A stretch of 64,000 nucleotides of DNA, taken from the NCBI GenBank assembly GCA_009838525.1, contig VXRJ01000018.1:664336-728335 (forward strand), in the 5' to 3' direction. Positions 54,736 through 62,958 of this stretch are shown here, piece by piece (the stretch's first letter is position 1; each line of letters opens with the position of its first letter). The notes beneath the pieces are model-generated. The model had not been told where the DNA came from and ran no database searches. It worked only from the letters and a program-made list of their open reading frames with translations. Source of the DNA: Acidobacteriota bacterium. Lineage in GTDB: Bacteria > Acidobacteriota > Vicinamibacteria > Vicinamibacterales > UBA8438. The position numbers and the translations under genes are program-made.

Positions 54736-56112
54736 TCACCGAGACCAACTTGGCATCTCGTTGTTGCCGGCGTGCGTGACGCGACGCACACCACGTCCAT
54801 CTCGTCCGATCTGCCAGATCTGCTTCTCACCGGAACCCCGCGTCGACGAGAACGCTAGGTGTCGGCCGTTGGCGGAGTAGCTGGGGCTCTCGTTGGTGCC
54901 GAGACCAAAGGTCAACTGCCGCACTTCGTTTGTAGCGAGGTCGACGATCTTGATGTCGAAGCCGGGGCCGGTGCGCGACGCATACGCGATTTCGTTGTAC
55001 GGGCTCGGCGACCAGGTGGGACGATCGCAGTACGACTCGAAAGTGATGCGGCGGAGACCCGTGCCGTCGACCCCGACGACGTAGATCTGCGGTGATCCGG
55101 TCCGATCGGACGTGAACGCGATCTGTAGACCGACCGGCGACCAGGTGGGGCTGGCATCGATGCCCGGATGGGAAGTCAGGCGGCGAAGTCCCGTGCCGTC
55201 TACGTTCATCACGTAGATCTCCGGGTTGCCGTCCCGGTTCGACATGAACGTCATTTGCGTGCCGTCCGGAGAATAGGCGGGCAGGAAGTTGTGCGCGTCG
55301 CTGGTCCCGGCCGCGGGTGTCTCAAGGCGCCCTTCGTAAAGGTGCGAAACGACGATGTCCGGAAGACCGCTGCGGTACGACGTGTACGCCACCGAGCGGC
55401 CGTCCGGCGCCCACGCGGGATTGACATTGAGCGTGCGGCCCGTCGTAACGCGGCGGACGTTCGCGCCATCGTAGTCGGCGACGTAGATCTCCTTCGTCTG
55501 CCGATCCGGCACCAAGCCGAGAACCGACTGGCTGTCGCGATCTGACGTGAATGTAAGCTGGGTCTGCGCCACGCCCTCAAGGCCTCGCTGCCGTCGATGT
55601 ATCTCGTCGGAGAAAGCGTGGGCGTAGGCGCGAACGTTGCGGAGACTGCCCGTATAGCGTTCGCCAACCGCGGACTCGTACGTCCGGGTATTGAACAGCC
55701 TGGCGTCGACCTCCACCCGATCCTCGTCAAGACGACGGACCGAGCAACTGATAACGCCGTCAGCGCCCAATTCGCGCCAAGCGTCGAACGGCAAATCCGT
55801 AAGCGTGCGGGCAACCGGGATCGAACCGTAGGTGTCGCGCGCGACCATCCGGAACTCCCGTTCGAATGCCAGATCGTCCCAGAGCACCTGCGCGATGATC
55901 TGCGAGGCATCCTGCATCTCGTCATCGCTCGTCAACGTCAGGCAGTCGGGCACCGCGAAACGTGGCTGCGCGCCGATCCGCCCTCCGATCCTGAGATCCA
56001 CCTCGGACCGCTGGTTCTGAGACACGGGAAGCGGCGCCGCCAGCAGCCAGGTGCCAGTGACGGACACCGCCAAGAGGAATGCAACGGGCAAGGGACGGGC
56101 AATCTGCATCAT
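54736..56112 (-). CDS. tolB: Tol-Pal system beta-propeller protein TolB
   Basis: Periplasmic propeller linking TolA and Pal. 458 residues from ATG 56112, which overlaps the tonB-like stop as ATGA; a second ATG follows immediately. Signal peptide about 1-26 (FLLAVSVTGTWLLAAP). N-terminal TolB domain (about 60-190) includes VARTLTDLPFDAWRELGADG, then WD40-like TolB blades about every 43 residues: NPAWAPDGRSVAYTSYRSGL, LPAYSPDGTQMTFMSNRDGN, SPTWSPVGLQIAFTSDRTGS, SPSYSANGRHLAFSSTRGSG. A longer open frame to 56631 is antisense-like to the tonB gene and is ignored. Confidence 0.95.
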   Translation of the reverse strand: MMQIARPLPVAFLLAVSVTGTWLLAAPLPVSQNQRSEVDLRIGGRIGAQPRFAVPDCLTLTSDDEMQDASQIIAQVLWDDLAFEREFRMVARDTYGSIPVARTLTDLPFDAWRELGADGVISCSVRRLDEDRVEVDARLFNTRTYESAVGERYTGSLRNVRAYAHAFSDEIHRRQRGLEGVAQTQLTFTSDRDSQSVLGLVPDRQTKEIYVADYDGANVRRVTTGRTLNVNPAWAPDGRSVAYTSYRSGLPDIVVSHLYEGRLETPAAGTSDAHNFLPAYSPDGTQMTFMSNRDGNPEIYVMNVDGTGLRRLTSHPGIDASPTWSPVGLQIAFTSDRTGSPQIYVVGVDGTGLRRITFESYCDRPTWSPSPYNEIAYASRTGPGFDIKIVDLATNEVRQLTFGLGTNESPSYSANGRHLAFSSTRGSGEKQIWQIGRDGRGVRRVTHAGNNEMPSWSR

Positions 56113-56909
56113 GACTGGTACTCGAACGTGAGCCGGACGGCCAGGGTGTCTTCCGGGAACCGGGACGGCAGGGGAGGCATCGTGGCGGCGAGTACCACCG
56201 CCCGCTGCGCGCTGAGATCGAGTGCAAAGTGGCCACTGGAACGCGCCACCTGCACATCCCCAATCGCGCCACTCCGTTGTATGACGAACCGGATGACGAC
56301 GAGACCGGGTACCCGCTGATTGTTGTCCCACTGCCGCCGGATCAACTCCAGCATCGTGGCGAGGTACTCCGGACAGCAGAAGTTGCCCACATCGAGTTCC
56401 AGGCCATCGCCCCCGAGACCGCCGGCGGACAGGCCGTCGCCCAATCCCTGGACGCCGGTATCCGCCATCGACGTGCCCTCGCGCACTTCGGGTCCTCTGG
56501 TGGGGGTCCGCCCGCGCGCTTCCTCCGGTTCGGTTGTCGTCTCGACTTCCGGTTCGGGACGCCGGCGTGACTCCGCCTCGGGCACCGGCAGGATCATCTC
56601 CGGCGGGGCTGGCGACGGAGGTTGAATCCACTCCGGACGGCGCGCGTCCGCGAGCGGCGCCACCTGCTGCACGGGCCGTCCGCCGAGCGGCGTCGCCCCG
56701 CCTTCGCCCGGCCCTTCCGGACCGCCCAGGCGAAGCACCATCACATCCAGGTCGGCCTCATCGCTTCCGGCAGCAAGCCACGACGACGGCGCGAGGAGCA
56801 ACCCCACGACCAACAGGACGTGCGCTCCGGCGGAGACGGCAAACGGCCGCCGCAACTGGTCCGGCGGCTGCGCCCGTTCCGCGATGACCTGTGACGTTGC
56901 GTCCTGCAC
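56109..56909 (-). CDS. TonB/TolA family energy-transducing protein
   Basis: 266 residues. Cytoplasmic start, membrane anchor at about 23-45 (AVSAGAHVLLVVGLLLAPSS), a Pro/Glu-rich periplasmic linker (about 60-150), then a C-terminal TonB-like domain (about 175-266): LATMLELIRRQWDNNQRVPG, VVIRFVIQRSGAIGDVQVAR, LDLSAQRAVVLAATMPPLP. The site between tolR and tolB makes a TolA role most likely even though the domain is TonB-like, as in several non-proteobacterial Tol clusters. Two adjacent cysteines (GNFCCPEYL, about 176-177) at the domain boundary are unusual. Overlaps tolB by 4 nt. Confidence 0.85.
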   Translation of the reverse strand: MQDATSQVIAERAQPPDQLRRPFAVSAGAHVLLVVGLLLAPSSWLAAGSDEADLDVMVLRLGGPEGPGEGGATPLGGRPVQQVAPLADARRPEWIQPPSPAPPEMILPVPEAESRRRPEPEVETTTEPEEARGRTPTRGPEVREGTSMADTGVQGLGDGLSAGGLGGDGLELDVGNFCCPEYLATMLELIRRQWDNNQRVPGLVVIRFVIQRSGAIGDVQVARSSGHFALDLSAQRAVVLAATMPPLPSRFPEDTLAVRLTFEYQS

Positions 56910-56936
56910 CCTGCTTCACCTTGCGTCAGGCCCCGG

Positions 56937-57401
56937 CTACCGTTGCGGGGGAAGGTCGAGCACCAGGCCGATCTCCTGAACGCCTCCGTCCTGCAGATAG
57001 TCCACTACCGAGATCAGCTCACCGTAGGTAATCTCTTCATCGCCTCGCAGGAACACCGACTTGTCCGTCCGGGCCGCCATCTCGTCTCGCATGAGGTCGG
57101 CCAGCACCTCGACCCGGACATTGTCGTCTCCCAGTTGCACGACACCGTCCGACCGGTAGGAGAGGGGCACGGTGACAAACAGGCGCTCCGCAACCAGCGG
57201 CTCCGCCCTGCGTGCCTCGGGTAGATTGACGTCGAGGCCACGCTGCATCATGGGGGCGGTCACCATGAAGATGACCAGCATCACCAGCATCACGTCGACG
57301 AGCGGCACGACGTTGATCTCCGAGAGAGACGTCGCGACGCGCCGTCCGCGCCGTCGGCCGCCACCACCTCCACCGCCGTCCGTTCCCTGAACCTTTGGCA
57401 T
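56937..57401 (-). CDS. tolR: ExbD/TolR family biopolymer transport protein
   Basis: Part of the proton-driven TolQ-TolR motor. 154 residues. A Gly- and Arg-rich cytoplasmic start precedes LSEINVVPLVDVMLVMLVIF (about 27-46), where the membrane Asp (Asp36) is the proton-carrying residue. VTAPMMQRGLDVNLPEA follows as in all ExbD/TolR proteins, and the periplasmic domain ends LISVVDYLQDGGVQEIGLVL. TolR rather than ExbD is chosen from the surrounding tolB-pal-cpoB. Spaced 12 bp from tolQ and 27 bp from the tonB-like gene. Confidence 0.92.
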   Translation of the reverse strand: MPKVQGTDGGGGGGGRRRGRRVATSLSEINVVPLVDVMLVMLVIFMVTAPMMQRGLDVNLPEARRAEPLVAERLFVTVPLSYRSDGVVQLGDDNVRVEVLADLMRDEMAARTDKSVFLRGDEEITYGELISVVDYLQDGGVQEIGLVLDLPPQR

Positions 57402-57413
57402 CGTGCGATCGCA

Positions 57414-58268
57414 TCAGGGCGAGAAGTGCCGCTCCGCAATGTTCAGGAACTCAAGCGAGAAGTCGTCGATTGCCGAGGCCGTGAGCTTCACTTTGTTGGT
57501 CAGATGATTGTAGAAGTAGACGGCGGGGATTGCCGCGAAAAGCCCCGCCAGCGTCGCGATCAGCGCATCGGCGATTCCTGGCGCCACTGCCGCCAGATTC
57601 GTCGACCCGGTCTCCGCGATCCCCTGGAAGGCGATGATGATGCCCCAGACGGTTCCGAACAGGCCGATGAACGGCGTGATGCTCGCCGTCGTCGCCAGTA
57701 TTGGCACGTGGCGTTCCAGTTTCGTTACTTCCACGTTCGAGGCGCGGAGCAACGCGCGATCCAACGCCTCGAAGCTCCGGAGCGACGGCTGCTGACTGCC
57801 TTCCATCCCCGTGCCCTCGGACTGCCGGAGCTGGGTATTCAGCTCGACGTAACCGGCCTGAAAGACACCGGTGAGGGGGCTGGCCGCGAGTGACTTGCAG
57901 ACGGATTGCACTTCGGAGAACTTCCGGCTCTTGCGGAAGACCTCCACGAACGCGCCGGTCTGCGACTCGACACGGCGGAACTGCAAGAGCTTGAAGACGA
58001 TGATGCCCCATGAGGCCACGGAAAAGATCAGCAGCGTCGCCAACACCGCCTGCGACAGCAATGACGACTGCGCGATGAGGTTGATGATTCCGCTGCCGAA
58101 CGCGCCGGACGACTCGGCTTCCATCCCGGTATCCGGCTGCAGAGCCAGTGCCTGAAAGAGAGGAAAGAAGTCCGCGCTTGTGCCGAACCGCCCCTGCAGC
58201 CCTTCGAGCCACTCCGTCAACGCGGGCGCCTGAAGGATCACAAAGGCAAGGTATCCGAGGATACGCAC
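57414..58268 (-). CDS. tolQ: MotA/TolQ/ExbB proton channel family protein
   Basis: 284 residues from GTG 58268, selected by GGGAG 7-8 nt upstream; an internal ATG (58124) would give the more usual ~236 residues, so an N-terminal extension of ~48 residues remains uncertain. Three membrane spans: LLSQAVLATLLIFSVASWGI (about 68-87), the region around TASITPFIGLFGTVWGIIIA (about 194-213) and ALIATLAGLFAAIPAVYFYN (about 240-259), the last two with the conserved Thr/Gly pattern of the channel. First gene of the Tol-Pal operon; a promoter with a perfect TTGACA lies upstream. Confidence 0.92.
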   Translation of the reverse strand: MRILGYLAFVILQAPALTEWLEGLQGRFGTSADFFPLFQALALQPDTGMEAESSGAFGSGIINLIAQSSLLSQAVLATLLIFSVASWGIIVFKLLQFRRVESQTGAFVEVFRKSRKFSEVQSVCKSLAASPLTGVFQAGYVELNTQLRQSEGTGMEGSQQPSLRSFEALDRALLRASNVEVTKLERHVPILATTASITPFIGLFGTVWGIIIAFQGIAETGSTNLAAVAPGIADALIATLAGLFAAIPAVYFYNHLTNKVKLTASAIDDFSLEFLNIAERHFSP

Positions 58269-58327
58269 CTTAGTTCTCCCGTCGATGCTGACACTGGCGC
58301 GCCGCTGGGAAGGCGCAGACTTCGGCA

Positions 58328-58357
58328 AGCGTAGCCCGTGGCCTTGCCGATTGTCAA
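58328..58357 (-). promoter_or_regulatory. candidate promoter of the tol-pal operon
   Basis: On the minus strand TTGACA (58357-58352), an 18-bp spacer, then TACGCT (58333-58328), about 60 nt before the tolQ GTG. It lies in the 185-bp gap shared with the divergent recN; no recN promoter or SOS operator was recognised there. Confidence 0.5.
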
Positions 58358-58453
58358 ACCGTGCAGTCCTGTTTACGTCCTCTGGCGAAGACCCCCAACC
58401 GGGCTCCACGGCATTGCGTTCATCTGGGTGATACGATCGCTCGCCTCCCTCCC

Positions 58454-60145
58454 ATGATCCGCTTTCTGGGTATTCGCGACCTCGCCATCGTTGACACCCT
58501 GGAGTGTGAATTCGATGCGGGATTCAACGTCCTGACGGGGGAGACCGGCGCCGGCAAGTCCATCATCGTCGGCGCGTTGGGCCTGCTGCTGGGCGAGCGG
58601 AGCAGTGGCAACACCGTCCGGACCGGGGCGGAATGCGCGGTGGTCCAGGCGGCATTCGAAACGGGCCTCGGTGAAGAGAAGATCGTCCGCCGCGAAGTGC
58701 CGGCGAGTGGCCGCGGACGCATCTTCATCGATGACGCGCTCAGCTCTGCCGCAACACTGAAAAAACTGGGCACCGGACTGGTCGATATCCACGGCCAGCA
58801 TGCGCACCAGGCGCTTCTTGATCCCCGGAATCACCTGAGGCTTCTGGACACCTACGGCACACGTCGAACCGGCGTCGATCCCACAGGTGCGGTGAAGACG
58901 CGCTACGAACAGTGGCGCGACGCGAGGGCACTGCTTGCTGAAGCGGAGCAGCGGGGTCATGACCGCGCCGAGAAAGTCGACGTACTGAAGTTCGCCCTGG
59001 CCGAGATCGACCGCGTGGCGCCACGGCCGGGTGAAGACGGCCAGCTCCTGATCGAGCGCAACCGTCTCGCCAACGCGGAGAAACTGCAGGCGCTCGCCGG
59101 CGGCGCCTACGCCGCGCTGTACGAGAAGGATGACTCGGTCATTTCGCTGCTGGCCGCGATCTGGCGTCAGGTGGAGGAGCTGGCGCGCCTCGACCCGTCG
59201 TTTGCCCCCTATCTGGAAACCCGGGGCACGGTCGATTCGACCCTCGACGAACTGGCTCGGACCCTGCGTTCCTGCGCCGCCGACATCGAGACAACGCCCG
59301 ACCGTCTCGCTCATGTCGAGTCCCGCCTGGCGGAAATCGAGCGTCTGGCAAGGAAGTACGGCGGCCACCTGGACACGATCCTGGAACGCCGGCAGACGAT
59401 TGTGGCCGAACTCGACCGCGCCGCCGACGAGACGGCGCGCCACACCGATCTGGTTGCGGCTCTCGAGGCGGCCCGCGACGCGTACCTGGCGGCGGCGGGG
59501 GAGTTGTCGGCCTCGCGGGTCCATTGGGCCTCGGCTCTGGCGCCGGCGCTCGAAACGGAGTCGAAGGACCTCGCGATCGCCAACGGCCGGTTCGAGGTGC
59601 GACTGGAATCCGGGCTCCCCGAGACACGCTGGAGCGCCCGAGGCACCGACGAAGCCGAACTCTTCTTCTCCGCCAATCCGGGAGAAGACCTTCAGCCGCT
59701 CTCGAAGGTTGCCTCGGGTGGTGAACTGTCGCGCGTCATGCTGGCACTGAAGACGCTCGCGGCCACCGACGACGCGGGCAAGACACTGGTCTTCGATGAG
59801 GTCGACGCAGGCATCGGCGGTGACGCCGCGTACCGGGTGGGGGAGCGCCTTCGCGCCCTGGGAAAACGCTTCCAGGTACTGTGCGTCACGCATGCGCCGC
59901 AACTGGCCGCGCACGCCACAACCCACTTCCAGGTAACGAAGGAAGTGGCGGGCGGACGGACCCGGGCCCGGATCGAACGGCTCCCGGAGGACCGCCGGGC
60001 GGCGGAGCTGTCAAGACTGATGACCGGACGCGCCGGCGGCGCGGCCCTGGCTGGGGCGGAAGAACTACTGGCGCGCGCCGCAACGGGGGCGAAAGGCGAA
60101 AGAGAAAGTAGGGGCGAAAGGCGAAAACCCGCGTCGGCGGGATGA
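58454..60145 (+). CDS. recN: DNA repair protein RecN
   Basis: SMC-like ATPase in double-strand-break repair. 563 residues from ATG 58454. Head motifs: Walker A GETGAGKS (29-36), IHGQHAHQALLDP (about 113-125), and after the coiled-coil arms (about 155-385) the signature KVASGGELSRVMLALK, Walker B LVFDEVDAGIGG, and CVTHAPQLAAHA. The C-terminus carries a charged tail (AKGERESRGERRKP) encoded by a 16-bp direct repeat, not part of the normal family end. recN is SOS-induced in many bacteria; no LexA box could be named upstream. Confidence 0.95.
   Translation: MIRFLGIRDLAIVDTLECEFDAGFNVLTGETGAGKSIIVGALGLLLGERSSGNTVRTGAECAVVQAAFETGLGEEKIVRREVPASGRGRIFIDDALSSAATLKKLGTGLVDIHGQHAHQALLDPRNHLRLLDTYGTRRTGVDPTGAVKTRYEQWRDARALLAEAEQRGHDRAEKVDVLKFALAEIDRVAPRPGEDGQLLIERNRLANAEKLQALAGGAYAALYEKDDSVISLLAAIWRQVEELARLDPSFAPYLETRGTVDSTLDELARTLRSCAADIETTPDRLAHVESRLAEIERLARKYGGHLDTILERRQTIVAELDRAADETARHTDLVAALEAARDAYLAAAGELSASRVHWASALAPALETESKDLAIANGRFEVRLESGLPETRWSARGTDEAELFFSANPGEDLQPLSKVASGGELSRVMLALKTLAATDDAGKTLVFDEVDAGIGGDAAYRVGERLRALGKRFQVLCVTHAPQLAAHATTHFQVTKEVAGGRTRARIERLPEDRRAAELSRLMTGRAGGAALAGAEELLARAATGAKGERESRGERRKPASAG
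60086..60126 (+). repeat. 16-bp direct repeat at the 3' end of recN
   Basis: GGGGCGAAAGGCGAAA occurs at 60086-60101 and again at 60111-60126, 25 bp apart, with GAGAAAGTA between. It falls in the last codons of recN and creates its unusual charged tail. Possibly a small repeat that extended the gene. Confidence 0.7.
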
Positions 60146-60216
60146 CCTTCGGCCCCTTCTGCGGCGACTGCTACCTGTGCGGGTAGCCGAGAATAGAGGT
60201 AGGCTCAACATCGGCA

Positions 60217-61536
60217 ATGGCCAGGACCTACATCATCGAGACGTTCGGCTGCCAGATGAACGTTCACGACAGCGAACGTCTCGCAGGACTGCTGCACCAA
60301 GCGGGCTATGCGCCGTCGCCGTCGGTCGACGGGGCAGACCTGGTAGTGGTGAATACCTGCAGCGTGCGCGAGCGGGCGTCGGAGAAGCTGTTCTCGCGAC
60401 TTGACCGGTATCGCCACGTCGCGGTGGACGAGCGGCCGATCATCGCGGTAACCGGTTGTGTCGCGCAACAGGAGGGAAACCAGCTCCTCGACCGGGCGCC
60501 GTTGATCGATGTCGTCATTGGAACGCAAGCACTAACGCAGTTGCCCAGCGCCATCGAGGCAGCCCGCCGGACGCGCGTGTCGCAGGTCGACATCCACCCG
60601 TACGACAACATCTCGTTCCCTCTCGGAGTTGCGGTTCGAAGTGATCCCGTCAAGGCTTTCGTCACCATCATCGAGGGATGCAACGACTTCTGCGCCTTCT
60701 GCGTCGTTCCCTACACCCGCGGTCACGAACGGATGCGGCCGGCCACGGAGATTGTGGCGGAAATCGAGGAAGCTGCTGCTTCGGGACGCCGCGAAGTGCA
60801 CCTGTTGGGCCAGATCGTAAACCACTACCAGGCGCCGGATCGGGGCGACTGCGATTTCGCCCGGCTCCTGGCACTTGTGCACGAGGTCAAAGGGATCGAT
60901 CGAATCCGGTTCGCCAGTCCGCATCCCCGCCACGTCACCGGGCGTCTGATCGAAACCATGCGCGATCTACCCAAGGTATGCAAACACCTGCACCTGCCTG
61001 TGCAGTCAGGTTCCACGCGCATCCTTGGACTGATGCGGCGGCGACATACTCGGGAGCGCTACCTCGAACTGGTGGATGAAGTCCGTGCGGCAATACCGGA
61101 GATTGCGCTTTCGACCGATATTATTGTCGGGTTCCCGGGAGAGACTGTGGATGATTTCGAGCAGACCCTCAGCCTCGCGGAGAGCATCCGCTTCCATGGG
61201 ATGTTCTCGTTCAAGTACTCCGAGCGGCCGAACACACTGGCGCGCCGTCGAATGCCGGACACCGTCCCGGAAACGGAGAAGGGGCGACGCCTGACCGTCC
61301 TGCAGCAAGCGCAACAGGATATCCAGCAGTCGCTTCACGAAGCCATGGTCGGCAGGCAGGTTACCGTTCTGGCCGACGCTTCCAGTCGCCGACGGGAGCG
61401 ATCGAACGAATACACCGGACGCACCTGCGGCAACACTGCGGTCAACTTCGAGGCAGGACCGGACTGCCTGGGGCAGTTACTGGATATCAACGTTCGGCGG
61501 GCCGGGCCAAACAGCGTCTGGGGCGAGGTGATCTGA
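60217..61536 (+). CDS. miaB: tRNA-2-methylthio-N6-dimethylallyladenosine synthase MiaB
   Basis: Radical-SAM methylthiotransferase that converts i6A37 to ms2i6A37 in tRNAs reading UNN codons. 439 residues. The N-terminal UPF0004 domain has the three cluster cysteines Cys12 (TFGCQMN), Cys48 (VNTCSVRE) and Cys81 (TGCVAQQ). The radical-SAM motif is Cys155-x3-Cys159-x2-Cys162 (GCNDFCAFCVVPYTRG). The C-terminal TRAM domain begins around 375. The motif FCVVPYTRG and the lengths favour MiaB over RimO. Its stop overlaps the BFN gene start (TGATG). miaA is not in the window. Confidence 0.95.
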   Translation: MARTYIIETFGCQMNVHDSERLAGLLHQAGYAPSPSVDGADLVVVNTCSVRERASEKLFSRLDRYRHVAVDERPIIAVTGCVAQQEGNQLLDRAPLIDVVIGTQALTQLPSAIEAARRTRVSQVDIHPYDNISFPLGVAVRSDPVKAFVTIIEGCNDFCAFCVVPYTRGHERMRPATEIVAEIEEAAASGRREVHLLGQIVNHYQAPDRGDCDFARLLALVHEVKGIDRIRFASPHPRHVTGRLIETMRDLPKVCKHLHLPVQSGSTRILGLMRRRHTRERYLELVDEVRAAIPEIALSTDIIVGFPGETVDDFEQTLSLAESIRFHGMFSFKYSERPNTLARRRMPDTVPETEKGRRLTVLQQAQQDIQQSLHEAMVGRQVTVLADASSRRRERSNEYTGRTCGNTAVNFEAGPDCLGQLLDINVRRAGPNSVWGEVI

Positions 61537-62021
61537 TGCAGATCGAGATGACCATCAAGGGGCTCATGGTCGATCCCATCACCAGCATGCCGATTGTCAT
61601 CCTGCGGGACGACACCGGCGATCGCGTGCTGCCGATCTGGGTGGGGGTCTTCGAAGCAAATGCTATCGCGATTCAGATCGAGAACATCACAACGCCGCGT
61701 CCCATGACCCACGACCTCCTGGGAAATCTGATCGCCGGGCTCGACGGCACGGTGGAGAAGATAGTCGTCTCCGACCTGAAGGAGAACACCTTCTACGCGC
61801 TCATCTACGTTCGCATCCGAGGCGACGTTGTCGCAGTGGACGCGAGGCCGAGCGACGCCATCGCGCTGGCGCTTCGCGTAAGCGCGCCTATCTTTGTCGA
61901 AGACGAGGTGATGGACAACGCGAAGAGCCTCGAGTTCGCACCCGGAAAGAGCGACTCGGAACGGCTCACCCGCTGGCTCGAAAGTCTCGATCCGGAGGAC
62001 CTCGGCAGATACAAGATGTGA
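61536..62021 (+). CDS. bifunctional nuclease family protein (BFN, DUF151)
   Basis: 161 residues, all within a DUF151 domain: MTIKGLMVDPITSMPIVIL, LPIWVGVFEANAIAIQIE, TPRPMTHDLLGNLI, VDARPSDAIALALRVSAPIF. The plant founder of the family has RNase/DNase activity; bacterial roles are not established. It overlaps miaB by one base and is therefore co-translated, a pairing common in Acidobacteriota and deltaproteobacteria. The C-terminus is an acidic tail. Its stop codon touches a 26-bp palindrome. Confidence 0.87.
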   Translation: MQIEMTIKGLMVDPITSMPIVILRDDTGDRVLPIWVGVFEANAIAIQIENITTPRPMTHDLLGNLIAGLDGTVEKIVVSDLKENTFYALIYVRIRGDVVAVDARPSDAIALALRVSAPIFVEDEVMDNAKSLEFAPGKSDSERLTRWLESLDPEDLGRYKM

Positions 62022-62046
62022 CAATTGTCGGCCGGCCGACAATTGT
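62021..62046. repeat. 26-bp perfect palindrome upstream of parA
   Basis: ACAATTGTCGGCC followed directly by its exact reverse complement, beginning at the last base of the BFN stop codon and 157 bp before the parA ATG. A third AACAATTGCGG lies at 62057-62067, and that 11-mer recurs inside parB at 63747-63757. There is no spacer loop or T-run, so an operator (ParA autoregulation or another dimer) seems as likely as a terminator. The rest of 62047-62202 shows no further clear signal. Confidence 0.75.
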
Positions 62047-62202
62047 GCGATCCTCCAACAATTGCGGGCCTTTTGAAGGCTCCGGTCAGGACTCGGTCGG
62101 TGCCGTTTCTTGACACGATCCGGCGTCACCCCTAGAATCACGTCACCCCGCGCTGCTGCGGGCGGTGGTCCCGCGTCCATCCACGCTTCGGCGAACCGGC
62201 CC

Positions 62203-62958
62203 ATGATCGTCGCCATAGCCAACCAGAAGGGTGGAGTAGGAAAAACCACTACCTCCATCAACCTGGCTTCGGCGCTAGCCTTCCGCGGCAAGCCGACACT
62301 CCTCATCGATCTCGATCCGCAGGCAAACAGCACATTATCGGTCGCGCATCCCGATTCGGAGCGTCGCTCCGTCTACGACGCGATCACCAACGGCAGTTGC
62401 GGCCTCGCGGACACCATCATCCCGACGAACCAGGAGAATCTCGCCTTGGCGCCCGCGCGTATCGCCCTCGCCAAGATCGAATCGCAGCTCGTAGGCGAAC
62501 TGGACGCGCATTTCCGTCTCAAGGATCAGATCGCCACGGTTCGCGAGCGCTTTCCCTGCATAGTCGTCGACTGTCCGCCGACGCTCGGCCTGTTGACCGT
62601 CAACGCCTTGGTAGCCGCGACGCACCTGTTGATTCCGATTCAATCGTCCTATTTCGCCCTGGAGGGAACGGACGACCTGCTCGAAACGGTCGAGAGGGTG
62701 CGCCAGCGCGCCAACCCCAGCCTGAGCATCCTGGGTGCGCTGATCACGATGCACGACCGGCGGACCACGATAGGGCGCGATACCCGCGATCAGATTCAGA
62801 AGGTCTTCGGGGACAAGGTCTTCCGGACCGTGATCGCCAGGAACGTCCGACTCGAGGAGAGTCCGGCGTACAAGGAGTCTATCTTCCAGTTCGCGCCTCA
62901 TTCGACCGGCGCGCGGGACTACTACAGCCTGTGCGAGGAGGTGATGGACCGTGTCTAA
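62203..62958 (+). CDS. parA: chromosome partitioning ATPase ParA (Soj)
   Basis: Walker-type ATPase that positions ParB-parS complexes. 251 residues. The deviant Walker A KGGVGKTT is at 9-16 (with the signature Lys9 before the P-loop), followed by LIDLDPQANSTLS (switch I/A' motif), VVDCPPTLGLLTVNAL (Walker B) and PIQSSYFALEGTDDL. No N-terminal HTH, so it is the chromosomal Soj type rather than a P1-type plasmid ParA. ATG 62203 starts exactly at the conserved MIVAIANQKGG. Overlaps parB by 8 nt. Neighbouring rsmG/mnmG genes common beside chromosomal parAB are not seen. Confidence 0.95.
   Translation: MIVAIANQKGGVGKTTTSINLASALAFRGKPTLLIDLDPQANSTLSVAHPDSERRSVYDAITNGSCGLADTIIPTNQENLALAPARIALAKIESQLVGELDAHFRLKDQIATVRERFPCIVVDCPPTLGLLTVNALVAATHLLIPIQSSYFALEGTDDLLETVERVRQRANPSLSILGALITMHDRRTTIGRDTRDQIQKVFGDKVFRTVIARNVRLEESPAYKESIFQFAPHSTGARDYYSLCEEVMDRV

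Noticed and set aside
54711..54830. N-terminal extension of pal into tolB
   Set aside because: Would place the lipoprotein signal 40 residues inside the protein; AGGAGG and the signal peptide fix the start at 54710.
58373..59926. 517-codon minus-strand open frame
   Set aside because: Complement of recN; composition-driven, no family features.
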